Source of the DNA: Saccharopolyspora phatthalungensis
GTDB lineage: Bacteria > Actinomycetota > Actinomycetes > Mycobacteriales > Pseudonocardiaceae
Length of the DNA: 64,000 bases
Assembly (NCBI RefSeq): GCF_014203395.1
Contig: NZ_JACHIW010000001.1
Location: forward strand, 5,191,501-5,255,500
Direction of reading: 5' to 3'
In this document: positions 52,318 through 61,040 of the stretch, piece after piece
How the letters are laid out: each line of letters begins with the position of its first letter
Numbering within the stretch: position 1 is the first letter of the stretch
Notes under the pieces: model-generated
Databases searched by the model: none
Seen by the model: the letters and a program-made list of their open reading frames with translations, nothing else
What the model was told of the DNA's origin: nothing
Translations under genes and position numbers: made by a program

Positions 52318-53149
52318 TGGCAGCGGAACTCGGAACCATCACCGACCCCAAGTCCCTCGTCCAGGGCAACGCCGACGCTGTCCGTACGACTGCGGCCGCC
52401 ATGCGGGACTACGGTGACGCACTGCACGAAGCAGGCGAAGGACTTAAGCGCATCGACATCGAAGGCTGGAGCGGCCAGGCGGCCGAGCAGTTCCGCTCCG
52501 CGTTCGACGGCGAACCGATCAAGTGGCTGGAAGCCGGGGACTGCTTTCAGTACGCAGGTGGGGCGCTGGAGCAGTACAGCGAGTCGTTGACCTGGGCACA
52601 GGGACGAGCCGCCGAAGCAATCCGGTTGTGGAACGAGGGCGAAGCCGCGACCCAGCAGGCCAAGGCCGAGCACGCGCGAGCAGCGGAACAAGTGAACTCC
52701 CTTGGCGCTGCGGGTGTCGGCGTGGGCGGAAGCATGGTGGTGGCCTCGCTGGGTGGTCTCGGCGCTGAAGCCGCGGGCGACGACAGGGTCGAGGTGATCG
52801 ACACCGATGACGCCGAACCCGCTCCAGCGCCAGCGCTGCCATGGGAAGACCCGGCGGTCCAGGAGAAGATCCCGGAGGAGTGGGGCGACGGTAAGCCGAA
52901 CAATTCCGGGGTTGGTCACCGCTGGCTTGACCCGATAGTCACCCGTCCAATGCTGGTGTGCGGATCGACCAGGGCAACCCCAACAACTCTCAGCCGACCC
53001 AGCAAGTTGATCACGTCATCGTCCGGGACAATGGGAAGGTGATCGGGCGCGACGGAAACCCGATCGAGGGATCGATCAAGGACAACCCTGAGCAAGCTCA
53101 CATACCGCTACGTGAATGGAAGCAGTGGAAGTCGTGGAATCACCCGTAG
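52317..53149 (+). CDS. Type VII-style polymorphic toxin, apparent single-base frameshift
   Basis: The N-terminal about 100 residues form a WXG-type helical hairpin (GWSGQAAEQFRSAFDG at about 49-64). An alanine-rich linker and PWEDPAVQEKIPEEWGDG follow. The toxin-like C-terminus starts NNSGVGHRWLDP, after which the frame is lost; one base over it continues as SNAGVRIDQGNPNNS, QQVDHVIV, GKVIGRDGNP, AHIPLREWKQWKSW to a stop at 53149. One extra C in the CCC run at 52931-52933 would restore a continuous protein of about 277 residues. The C-terminal block resembles known polymorphic toxin ends with ...GNP...AHIPLSEW (type 17-like). An immunity candidate overlaps the 3' end. Confidence 0.7.
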
Positions 53150-53529
53150 AACCGGTCCGCTACCCCAGTATGCGCGCTGAGATCGTGCTCGCGGTGAAGG
53201 CGCTGTCCGATCCGGATTACCAGCAGCGTGTTTGGATCCGGCGGCAGTATCCCCACGAGAATTTCTACGACGATTTCACCCAGAACGCGCACATCCTCTT
53301 CGATGACACATGCGTCCTGCCCGACCCGGAAACAGGGGTCGGCGACGTTCTTTACCCGGACGAAGTCGGCGTGCTTCGAGCGCTCGGCGAAGTGCTCGAT
53401 CCCCTGATCAACGAGCTGGGCAACGTCAGTGACGAGCGCTACCTTCAGCACCCGCAGTGGGCGGAGGTCCTCCGCCGGTCCGAGAGGGCATACCGGGTGC
53501 TCAGCCAGAACGACAGCGCGAGTAGGTAA
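53116..53529 (+). CDS. SCO4402-like family protein, probable immunity protein
   Basis: A 137-residue soluble protein; RYPSMRAEIVLAVKALSDPD (about 14-33), DDFTQNAHILFDDTCVLPDP (about 51-70) and YLQHPQWAEVLRRSERAYRV near the end are typical of the SCO4402-like family. It begins inside the 3' end of the toxin-like gene in another frame. That tight coupling is typical of toxin-immunity pairs, so protecting the host from the upstream toxin is the likely role (inference). Confidence 0.75.
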   Translation: MEAVEVVESPVEPVRYPSMRAEIVLAVKALSDPDYQQRVWIRRQYPHENFYDDFTQNAHILFDDTCVLPDPETGVGDVLYPDEVGVLRALGEVLDPLINELGNVSDERYLQHPQWAEVLRRSERAYRVLSQNDSASR

Positions 53530-53825
53530 GGCGTCAGGGCAGCTCAGCGCGCTCGACCCGAGCCCGAGCCATTCCGGTAGCCCCCTCGAAACGGGGCTCC
53601 GTCGACGTGGCGGGTGATGATGTGTCGATCGCGGAGGGGCGACGTCGTCCAAATAGATCGTTTCTGGAAGGTGGCAGCCCAGTGCCGCCCCACAGAACAT
53701 TTATGGCGAAGCGCGCATCCCGTTACCGGCGCGCGGGTGAGGCCATGCCGACCGCTCCGCCACGACGGATGCTCGGCTGCGGGTTGTGGGGGAGCGGCGG
53801 CGGGTGGTGATGTTAGGGCGCGGTA
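53530..53825. other. Intergenic stretch, nothing recognised
   Basis: This 296-base gap between the immunity candidate and the convergent diguanylate cyclase has only short uninformative frames. Confidence 0.4.
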
Positions 53826-55354
53826 CTAGGCGAGCACGTCGTGGCCGTCTGCTGAGGTGATCGGTGTGTGGTGTCCGGGTGGTTGGTCAGCCGTGGCGAC
53901 GCGGTTTTTTCCCTTTTTTGCCTGCTGTAGCAATGCGATGTCCGCGGTCTCCTGCAGGGATTTCAGTGTGGTTCCGTGCAGTGGTGCGGTGGCGAGTCCG
54001 ATGGACACTGTTGCGCTGGGCTTGTCTTTCCCGATCATGATCGGCTTGCCGCCTGCGGGTGTGGTGACTTGGATTGCCCGTTGTTCGATCGAGGTGCGGA
54101 TGCGTTCGGCGATGACAAGTGCGGTTTGGCGAGGCGTTCTGGGAAGGAGGGCAAGGAACTCGTCGCCGCCCCATCGGCACAGCAGATCACCTTGCCGGGT
54201 TTCGGCTCGCAGCACGTGCGCGATGTTTTGAGGATTTCGTCGGCTCCGAGGTGCCCGATGGTGTCGTTCCACTGCTTGAGGTTGTCGAGGTCGATGAGCA
54301 GGAGGGACGTGTGTTGGTGGTGGTCGTGGTCGGTAGCCAGCGCGAGCTGTGCCAGTGGCTCGAATGCCGCCCGGACTGGGAGCCCGGTCAGAGGGTCGTG
54401 TAGGGCGTTGCGCCGAACGTCCTCGTGGTCTCGCTTTGCCTTCTCGAGGTGGTGTTTGCAGCGGGTGGCCGCGATCGCCAGTGGCAGGACCGGGATGAGC
54501 AACAGCGCGGAGTGTGCTTGCAGCACGGCTGTGCATGCTGCGGCCAGCAGTGCGGTGAGCTCGAGTGCGTTGTCGTCGCGGTCGCCGAACAGCCGTGCCG
54601 GCCTCCACGTGCGTTCGGAGAGTGCGATGGCGCCCGCGACGAGTGCTGCCTGGGTCAGGAAGTAGGCCGCTACGCATGCGGTCAGACCGAGGGAAACCGT
54701 TGTGATACCGGCGGGTGTGGTCGGCCAGGGTGTGTGACCGGTGAGTACCGGGTGAAGGCCCGTGTACTGGGCGAGGGCGTGTGCGGCGAGCATGGAGAGG
54801 ACGATGCCGCTGGTGCTGAACAGGTATCGGTGTGGTGGTTTGCGTGCGATGAGCCACCGTTGTGTTCGGACCGCGGCGCAGACCGCGAGTGCTAGGAGCG
54901 GGGGAAGCAGTATTGCGGCGGTGAACAGCCAGACGCTGGTGAGGTCAATGTGCGCGACACCGCGGTCTCGACTGGCACCGCGCCTGCGTTCTTCGGGCTC
55001 GCGGGTCAGCGCGGCGTGGGCGCAGGCGCAGCAGATGAGCACCACGAAGCAGTGGAGATCGGCTGGGTCGTAGTGCTCGGTGAGAACGGCTCTGGCGGCG
55101 AAAGTCACGGCGAGCAGGTGCCCCAGCAGCACCCATACCCGTGCCAGGGCGGGCAGCGCCGTCCATCCTCTCGGTCTAGGTCGTGGCTGCGGGATCTGCC
55201 CTGGTAAAGGCCAGTTTCGGTGAGATCGTGCGCGGGGGATACTGGGGGCGCCTGGACCGTCGTCCCCGACAGGCGGGCGGGTTGCTTCCGCGCTGGCTGC
55301 GGGGCGTGCTGCTAGCGGAGGTGAGTGTCGTGATCGACCGGGACTGGTAACCAT
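53826..55354 (-). CDS. Membrane-anchored GGDEF diguanylate cyclase, apparent frameshift
   Basis: An N-terminal membrane domain of about six hydrophobic segments (for example SVWLFTAAILLPPLLALAV and LTACVAAYFLTQAALVAG) is followed by a GGDEF domain: HDPLTGLPVRAAFEPLAQLA, LLLIDLDNLKQWNDTIGHLG, then ADEILK. There the frame breaks; one base over, NIAHVLRAETRQGDLLCRWG continues through the intact GGDEF and SIGLATAPLHG to a stop at 53826. The break is in a four-base A run on the coding strand (T run 54226-54229); one more A would restore it. The intact protein would make cyclic di-GMP. The start is uncertain (ATG 55354, or upstream 55414). Confidence 0.8.
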
Positions 55355-55502
55355 CGCTGTGCTGCGCCTTTCGGTGTGAAGCCTCCCCGGCACGGGAGGT
55401 GTTGTGCGTGGCAACGCAGACAGTTTCGGTGGGCAGCGCCTCCGCCATCCCCATGTCCGGGGGCGCTGTCCCCGAGCCCTCGACTGTGCGAGTCCCTTGG
55501 GG

Positions 55503-56729
55503 TCAGTGATCGCGGTTGGTGGCGGCGTCGGCCAGCTTCGTCAGTTGAGTGTTGGCCGGCTCGGGTAGTCCGGATTCGTGGAGGGTGGCGATCGCGGTGG
55601 TGGTCAGTTCCGTGATCTGCCGCTCGACGGCGTCCAGGGCACCGAGACGGTTCAGCGTCTCGCGGGCTTGATCGACGTGCGTATCGTCGAGTTCGGGGTT
55701 GCCCAACAGGTGCTGCAGTAGGTCGATGGCCTCATGATCGTGTTGGTCGCGGGTTCGGGAGAAGGCGTCGGCGATGAGTAGGGTTCGTTTGCCTTCCCGC
55801 AGGTCTTCGCCTGCGGGTTTGCCGGTGATGGCAGGGTCGCCGAAGACACCGAGCACGTCGTCGCGGAGCTGGAATGCGATGCCGATCCTGGAGCCGAAGC
55901 GGCGCAGGATTTCCAGTGTCCACTGGTCTGCGCCGGCGATTTCGGCTCCGATCTCCAGTGGGCGCTGCACCGTGTAGGAGGCTGATTTGAGTTCGGCGAT
56001 TCGCACTGCGGTGGGGGAGGTGTGGTCGCCGCGTGCGGGGGAGAGGATGTCCAGGTACTGGCCGGCAAGGACTTCGGTGCGCATGGCTTGCCATGGCCGA
56101 AGCGCGCGTGCGACGGCGTGTGGATCCAGACCTGAACTGTGCAGCATGTCGTCGGCCCACACTAGGGCGAGGTCACCGAGTAAGGTCGCTGCGCTTGTTC
56201 CGAATTGGACGGCGTTGCCGTTCCACGTTCTGTTGTGGTGCAGTGTGGTGAAGGTGTGGTGGATCGTCGGGTGGCCGCGGCGGGTGTCGGTGTTGTCGAT
56301 GATGTCGTCGTGCACCAGCATCGCGGCGTGCAGGAGTTCCAGTGCGCTCGCGGCGCGTAATGCGGCCCCTGCCTGGGCTGTGTTGTCGGGTCCGCCCGCT
56401 GCGCGCCAGCCCCACCACGCGAAGGTAGGGCGCAGGCGTTTGCCGCCGTTGAGTACGAACTGGACGAGGTGCTCGACGGCTGTCGCGAATGCCGGGTCGA
56501 GAGAGCGTGTTTCGGCGCGGTGGAATACCAGGTAGTCGGTTAGGTTCTGCTGTATCCGGTCCAGGAGACCGGTTTCTGTGGAGATGTGCACGCGGACACT
56601 GTTGATCGCGTGAGTCCTGATCGGGTATCCGGGGAATTCCGGGACTACGGTCCGTAGATCAGCAAGGACGGTGCGTGCTTGCTCTAGGTTTCGTGATCGA
56701 GGGTGTCGGCCATGTTGCGGGTTACCCAC
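55503..56729 (-). CDS. Polyprenyl (isoprenyl) diphosphate synthase
   Basis: A trans-isoprenyl diphosphate synthase of up to 408 residues. The first aspartate-rich motif is VHDDIIDNTDTRRG (about residues 140-153), with NGGKRLRP before it; the second region is FQLRDDVLGVFGD (about 270). It condenses IPP with allylic diphosphates; the chain length cannot be told. The first about 50 residues of the long frame overlap the upstream regulator by 46 bases and look poorly conserved, so the true start may be a later GTG. It may make quinone or carotenoid side chains, or feed a terpenoid product. Confidence 0.88.
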   Translation of the reverse strand: MGNPQHGRHPRSRNLEQARTVLADLRTVVPEFPGYPIRTHAINSVRVHISTETGLLDRIQQNLTDYLVFHRAETRSLDPAFATAVEHLVQFVLNGGKRLRPTFAWWGWRAAGGPDNTAQAGAALRAASALELLHAAMLVHDDIIDNTDTRRGHPTIHHTFTTLHHNRTWNGNAVQFGTSAATLLGDLALVWADDMLHSSGLDPHAVARALRPWQAMRTEVLAGQYLDILSPARGDHTSPTAVRIAELKSASYTVQRPLEIGAEIAGADQWTLEILRRFGSRIGIAFQLRDDVLGVFGDPAITGKPAGEDLREGKRTLLIADAFSRTRDQHDHEAIDLLQHLLGNPELDDTHVDQARETLNRLGALDAVERQITELTTTAIATLHESGLPEPANTQLTKLADAATNRDH

Positions 56730-58957
56730 GTGGCGATCTCGGTTCTGTTCCGTACGTCGAGCCGGGAGCGCAGGGCAAGGATGTGACTTTCTACGGTCCG
56801 GGGGCTGATCACCAGCTCGTCGGCGATTTCTTTGTCTGTCAGTCCTTTCGCGATCAGGAGCGCGATCTCCCGCTGCCGGGGCGTGAGTGCGCCGTCAGCG
56901 GGGTTTGGGGGCGTTGAGTGGTTACCCAGCGCGTGCTCCAGCGCTGTGTGTTTGTCGGGCGCCTGGAATGCATGGTGGTAGGCGTGTTCGTAGGAGCCGG
57001 TGCCCAGTTGCGTGCGCAGCTGTGTGAGTGCGGCTTTGCGTGCGTCTGCGAATGGCCCCAGTCCAGCGAAGTACACGTGGGTCAGTTGCTGCAGGCGGTC
57101 GGCGGCGCCCAGACAAGCACCTGCCTTGTCGGGGTCTCCGGCCGTGGCCCATGCCCAGGCCAGGGCCTCGCTGAGCCACAGGATGCCCCACGAGTCCTGT
57201 ATCTGCGATTGTTTGCGTAGCGCGCGTTGCAGATGAGTGGTGGCCTGGGCTGGGTCGTGGTCGAACCATAGCGCGAGCAGTCCCTGAAGCCACCATGCGA
57301 ACGAGAGTGCCCACTCAGCGCCGTGGGCTTCGGCGTGGGCCGAGCATTGTCCGACCGCGTCGCGGGCGAGCACCATGTCTCCGAGGAACAACGCCGAGAG
57401 GGCACGAAGCATCAGGCATTGCTGGAGCAGGCCGGCGTCGTTTGTTGTTCGGGCATTGTCGACGGCTTGGGTGAGAGCGTCGAGTGCGCGTGGCGACTGA
57501 TCAGTCAGCAGTGCTGACAACCCGTCGGCGTAGCTGAGCGCATAGGCTTGGGCTTCTGGTGTGTTGACCTCCTGCGCCAGTTCGAGGACCTCGGCGACGA
57601 GGCGTTTCGCTTGTGTTTGCTGGCCTTGGCAGTTGGCGATCAGGGCGAGCAGGGAAACGGCCTTGACGCGCAGCGGGGTGGCCTGCGTGCTGGTCACCGC
57701 GAGCATGCGTTTCAGCCACCGTCTGCCCTCATCCATCAGTCCGAGGAACAGCACTGACCTGCTGGCGTTGAGTGACACCGCGATCCTCAGGCCGGTCTCG
57801 GGCTCTGTGTGCTCGGCGGAGGTCATCGCCTGGCGGAAGTTGTCCCAGTCCGGGTAGATCCTCTGGAGCGTCCCGACTTCGTTGGGCCCGCACCACGTCA
57901 GGGCGGTCTCTTCCGCGAGGGCCGCGTAGTAGGCGCGGTGGCGGCGCCGGAGTTCGTTTTCCTCGTCAAGTTCGCGTAGCCGGTCACATCCGAATGAGCG
58001 CAGCGTCTCCAGCATCCGGTAGCGACCCGCGGCTTGATCGATTTCGACGATGCTTTTGTCGATCAGATCAGCGAGCATGACTTCGGGGCGGCGCACGTGT
58101 TCGTCGGCGCAGACGGCTTCCACCGCCGCGAGCGTGTAGCCGCCGGCGAACACCGACAGCCTGGCCCACAGCCGCTGATGCGCCGCGGTGAGCAGGTCCC
58201 ATGACCACTGCACGACTGTGTGCAGGGTGCCGTGATGTTGCTGCTGTCCCGGGTCGCCTCTGGTGAGCAGGTGGAAGCGGACGTTGAGGCGGGACACCAT
58301 TTGGGTTAGGCCCAGGGAGGGCAGGCGGCGGGCTGCCAGTTCGATGGCCAACGGCACTTGGTCGAGCCGTTCGCACAACTCGAGGGCTGTCGGGTGGTCA
58401 CTCGGGCCGAGCGTGAGGCCCGCGGCCGCGGCCCGGTCAATCAGCAATTCCACGGCGGTGCTGAGGTCGAGTTTCGGTACCGCGAGGACGTGTTCGCCGT
58501 CGGTGTGCAGAGGCTCGCGGCTGGTCGTCAGGATGTGCAGGCCGGGGCACGAGCGCAGCAGGTGACCGATGAGCGTGGCGATGGGTTCGATCAGGTGCTC
58601 GCAGTTGTCCAGGACCAGCAGCAGGTTCTTGTCCTGCAGATGTGCGACCAGGGCGTCCTCTTTGGACCGGGCTGATTGGTCGTGTATGTCGAGTGCGACC
58701 AGCATGGTCTGAGCCAGCAGTTCGTCCCGGGAGAGGGCAGCCAGCGCTACGCCCCAGACGCCGTCGCCGAATCGCTGGGACTTGTGGATGGCCGAGGCGA
58801 TCCGTGCGGCTACCCGGGTCTTGCCGACGCCGCCCGTGCCGACCAGCGAAACCAGACGTGTGCCCGCTGCCAGCATGCGCGCGCCACGGTCCACGAGATC
58901 GCGGCGTCCCAGGAAGCTGGTCAACTCCGGCGTGTCGTTCAGTGCCCCCGACTGCAC
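56684..58957 (-). CDS. NB-ARC/AAA ATPase regulator with C-terminal LuxR HTH, second
   Basis: A 757-residue regulator. The ATPase has a Walker A, LVGTGGVGKTRVAARIA (about residues 36-52), and LLLVLDNCEHLIEP (about 108-121). TPR-like helices fill the middle, and a LuxR HTH ends it (LTPRQREIALLIAKGLTDKE... ISPRTVESHILALRSRLDV). GTG 58957 is preferred because AGGGGG lies five bases upstream; an ATG at 58990 is the alternative. It has the same architecture as 19279-21603. The polyprenyl synthase gene overlaps its 3' end, so the regulator may control it. Confidence 0.9.
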   Translation of the reverse strand: MQSGALNDTPELTSFLGRRDLVDRGARMLAAGTRLVSLVGTGGVGKTRVAARIASAIHKSQRFGDGVWGVALAALSRDELLAQTMLVALDIHDQSARSKEDALVAHLQDKNLLLVLDNCEHLIEPIATLIGHLLRSCPGLHILTTSREPLHTDGEHVLAVPKLDLSTAVELLIDRAAAAGLTLGPSDHPTALELCERLDQVPLAIELAARRLPSLGLTQMVSRLNVRFHLLTRGDPGQQQHHGTLHTVVQWSWDLLTAAHQRLWARLSVFAGGYTLAAVEAVCADEHVRRPEVMLADLIDKSIVEIDQAAGRYRMLETLRSFGCDRLRELDEENELRRRHRAYYAALAEETALTWCGPNEVGTLQRIYPDWDNFRQAMTSAEHTEPETGLRIAVSLNASRSVLFLGLMDEGRRWLKRMLAVTSTQATPLRVKAVSLLALIANCQGQQTQAKRLVAEVLELAQEVNTPEAQAYALSYADGLSALLTDQSPRALDALTQAVDNARTTNDAGLLQQCLMLRALSALFLGDMVLARDAVGQCSAHAEAHGAEWALSFAWWLQGLLALWFDHDPAQATTHLQRALRKQSQIQDSWGILWLSEALAWAWATAGDPDKAGACLGAADRLQQLTHVYFAGLGPFADARKAALTQLRTQLGTGSYEHAYHHAFQAPDKHTALEHALGNHSTPPNPADGALTPRQREIALLIAKGLTDKEIADELVISPRTVESHILALRSRLDVRNRTEIATWVTRNMADTLDHET

Positions 58958-58990
58958 ACGCTCACCCCCTGTCCAGGTTGGTCTACACAT

Positions 58991-59720
58991 TAACCCTCGG
59001 TCGGGCGGGTACCCGGGCTATCACGGAGGCCGGGACCGTCCGTCTGACGGAGTATGCGTGTCCCTGCGGCAGGGGGCCGGGAAATTACCCAGTAACCGCG
59101 GATTCGGGAGACTCCGGGAAATTACGGTGCCTCCCACTTGAATTAGTGGTTCGCGGTCCGAGGTGGCGATTTCGCGCATTGCTGGATTCCTCACGGCCTC
59201 GAGGTCACGACAGAGCAAAAAAGCTACCTTTCGCTTTCAACTACCGCACAGAAAGTAACTAGAACAGGGTTGAAACTACACCATTCGAGTGATGATTGCG
59301 GCGAGCTGCACACGCCCTGTGGCGTTTACCGTGAGCAACGGTATAGGCCTGAGGCGCGCCTCGGCACGAGGCATCCCTTCGCGAAAAGTAGCCGCTAGGG
59401 GGTCAAAAACGGTGGCCATCGGGTTCTGCTACGTAGAGTGACAACGGGATCCGATACGGAGTGTCACAATGTCGCGCGACGGAATGGTGACACAACGTGA
59501 GCATCTGGGCTAGCGCTGCTTCACGCGGCGTGGTCACAGACAACTCGGCCATTTCGAAGTGCTCTAACCGGGGCTGGTGCCCACGGTCGCTGTTTCGTCT
59601 GCCGTCGCCGTTCGGCGGGCGCTGAGCGGATTTTCCTAAGAAGCTCGCTTCAGGCAGGCGACCGGGTAGCCGGATAACCGGGAATTGTCGGTAGTGGATT
59701 ATCACGGCTTGGGGAAAAAC
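58991..59720. promoter_or_regulatory. Long intergenic region with GTGACA/TGTCAC repeats
   Basis: A 730-base region without a supported gene. It contains GTGACA (59438-59443), GTGTCAC (59461-59467) and GTGACAC (59487-59493); the last two form an inverted repeat with a 19-base spacer. They lie 230-280 bases before the Pra-like gene and could be operator or replication-related sites. A minus-strand open frame at 59403-59705 covers the repeats but has no recognisable family. Confidence 0.45.
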
Positions 59721-60191
59721 ATGGCTTTACGTTCAGGATTTCGCTACCCGATCGCGTTCGCGCAAGCGTTCCCCATGGGAGCGCGAGTTGTCTCCGGCGC
59801 GACACCAGCCGAGGGCAAGCCCGACGATGAAGCCGGACCGCGGCAGCGCATCGACGCCGAGACCGGCCTGCCCGTCTGGCTGATCACCGTCGCCGACCTG
59901 GCCTCGGTCCGGCTGACGCAGACGGCGGTGACTGTGGAGATCCTCGCCGAGAACAAGCCCGTTCTGCCGCAACGGCCCGAGATCGAGTTCGTCGGCTTGA
60001 CCGTGGAACCTGTTCGCGGCGGGACCGAGAAAGAGCCGTGGACGACGTTCACCTACCGGGCGCTGGAGGTCGTCGCCGCTCCGAGACGCATGGAGGACAC
60101 GCGGCCCTTGCCGATGGCGCTGTGGCTGGGAGAACCCGATGAGCCCCAGCGCGCTGGTTCCCCGCAGCGTTCCGTTGGAGGGACGTCGTGA
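59721..60191 (+). CDS. Pra-like protein (plasmid replication/integration/excision activator family)
   Basis: A 156-residue protein. RIDAETGLPVWLITVADLAS (about residues 43-62) preceded by FAQAFPMGARVVSG resembles the conserved core of Pra-like activators of actinomycete integrative elements (FPhGa...Q..D..TGlPlW.V.V.D). ATG 59721 has GGGGA eight bases upstream. No integrase, replicase or att site is visible in the window, so the element is incomplete here or this is a domesticated homologue. It is coupled to the next gene by overlap. Confidence 0.6.
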   Translation: MALRSGFRYPIAFAQAFPMGARVVSGATPAEGKPDDEAGPRQRIDAETGLPVWLITVADLASVRLTQTAVTVEILAENKPVLPQRPEIEFVGLTVEPVRGGTEKEPWTTFTYRALEVVAAPRRMEDTRPLPMALWLGEPDEPQRAGSPQRSVGGTS

Positions 60192-60535
60192 CCCGCAACG
60201 ATCTGCGAGCCGAGATCGTCAACGCCAACGGCCCCGGACAGTCGGTGCTGGATCTGTTGCCTCGGCAGTGGACGCACGCCCCCTGCGACGACGGAGGCTG
60301 GTGGCTGCTCGGCGGCGATTTGGCCGGTGACCCCGACGTCATGGTGAAGGTGGAGCACGCCCACCCAGCCGCCGGCCGGGGCGACCTCGCCGAAGCCGTC
60401 GCCCTGCTGTTCGGCCGGCTGGTCACGCGTGAACTGGGCGGTCGAGTCGTGAGTACCGACCTGACAGCAGAGGAGGTCGCGGAGCTGAGTTCGCAACTGC
60501 GGTGGCTGCGCACGATGATGTGGTCCGGGCGATGA
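60188..60535 (+). CDS. Hypothetical protein
   Basis: A 115-residue protein starting at GTG 60188, with GGAGG eight bases upstream and a four-base overlap with the Pra-like gene. No recognised domain; residues 36-80 (DDGGWWLLGGDLAGDPDVMV and on) suggest a small alpha/beta fold. The WhiB-like gene begins in its stop (ATGA). Tight coupling marks a three-gene operon. Confidence 0.65.
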   Translation: MTRNDLRAEIVNANGPGQSVLDLLPRQWTHAPCDDGGWWLLGGDLAGDPDVMVKVEHAHPAAGRGDLAEAVALLFGRLVTRELGGRVVSTDLTAEEVAELSSQLRWLRTMMWSGR

Positions 60536-60888
60536 GCGGCGTGCGGTGGACAGCGATCGAACGGGGCACTACGCCCAGACGCATCGCGCGGGGCTGGGCC
60601 GAGTTGGCCCTGACGTTGTGGGGTGATACTCGCCCGCCGGACTGGCACACCCGCGCGGCGTGCCGCGGCCGAGCACCACTGTGGTGGGACGGCGCCGACG
60701 ACAACGCCGGGACCGCGCAGCGCATCTGCCACACATGCCCGGTATGGCGCGAATGCCGTTCCGACGCCGAGTGGTACGAGACCGCAGCGCAGGACACGGC
60801 TGTCATCATCGGCATTACCGGCGGTGACACCGCAAGTCAGCGCGCCCGTCGATACGCAGCACACCGGTACGGGATCAGATCCGGATGA
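60532..60888 (+). CDS. WhiB-family iron-sulfur transcriptional regulator
   Basis: A 118-residue WhiB-like protein. The four [4Fe-4S] cysteines are visible as AACRG (about residue 40), then CHTCPVWREC (about 63-72). The C-terminal GITGGDTASQRARRYAAH is the DNA-binding turn plus basic segment (canonical GVWGG is GITGG here). ATG 60532 overlaps the preceding stop. Present on many actinomycete mobile elements and phages; it probably regulates the local operon. Confidence 0.85.
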   Translation: MSGVRWTAIERGTTPRRIARGWAELALTLWGDTRPPDWHTRAACRGRAPLWWDGADDNAGTAQRICHTCPVWRECRSDAEWYETAAQDTAVIIGITGGDTASQRARRYAAHRYGIRSG

Positions 60889-61040
60889 CACTCAGAGCCT
60901 GGTGCCAGGAGGGCGGGATGCCTGCCTCAGGCACCAGGCTCCACCGGCCCCGTGACCAGATTGATTCCGGATATGCCAACTTGCGTGGGCACCCCGATCG
61001 CCCGCCGGCGCGGCGGGTACAAGCGAAAGGAACGACAGTT

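Noticed and set aside
59403..59705. 100-residue minus-strand open frame over the GTGACA repeats
   Set aside because: No family features or RBS, and it covers clustered inverted repeats, so the region is better explained as regulatory.
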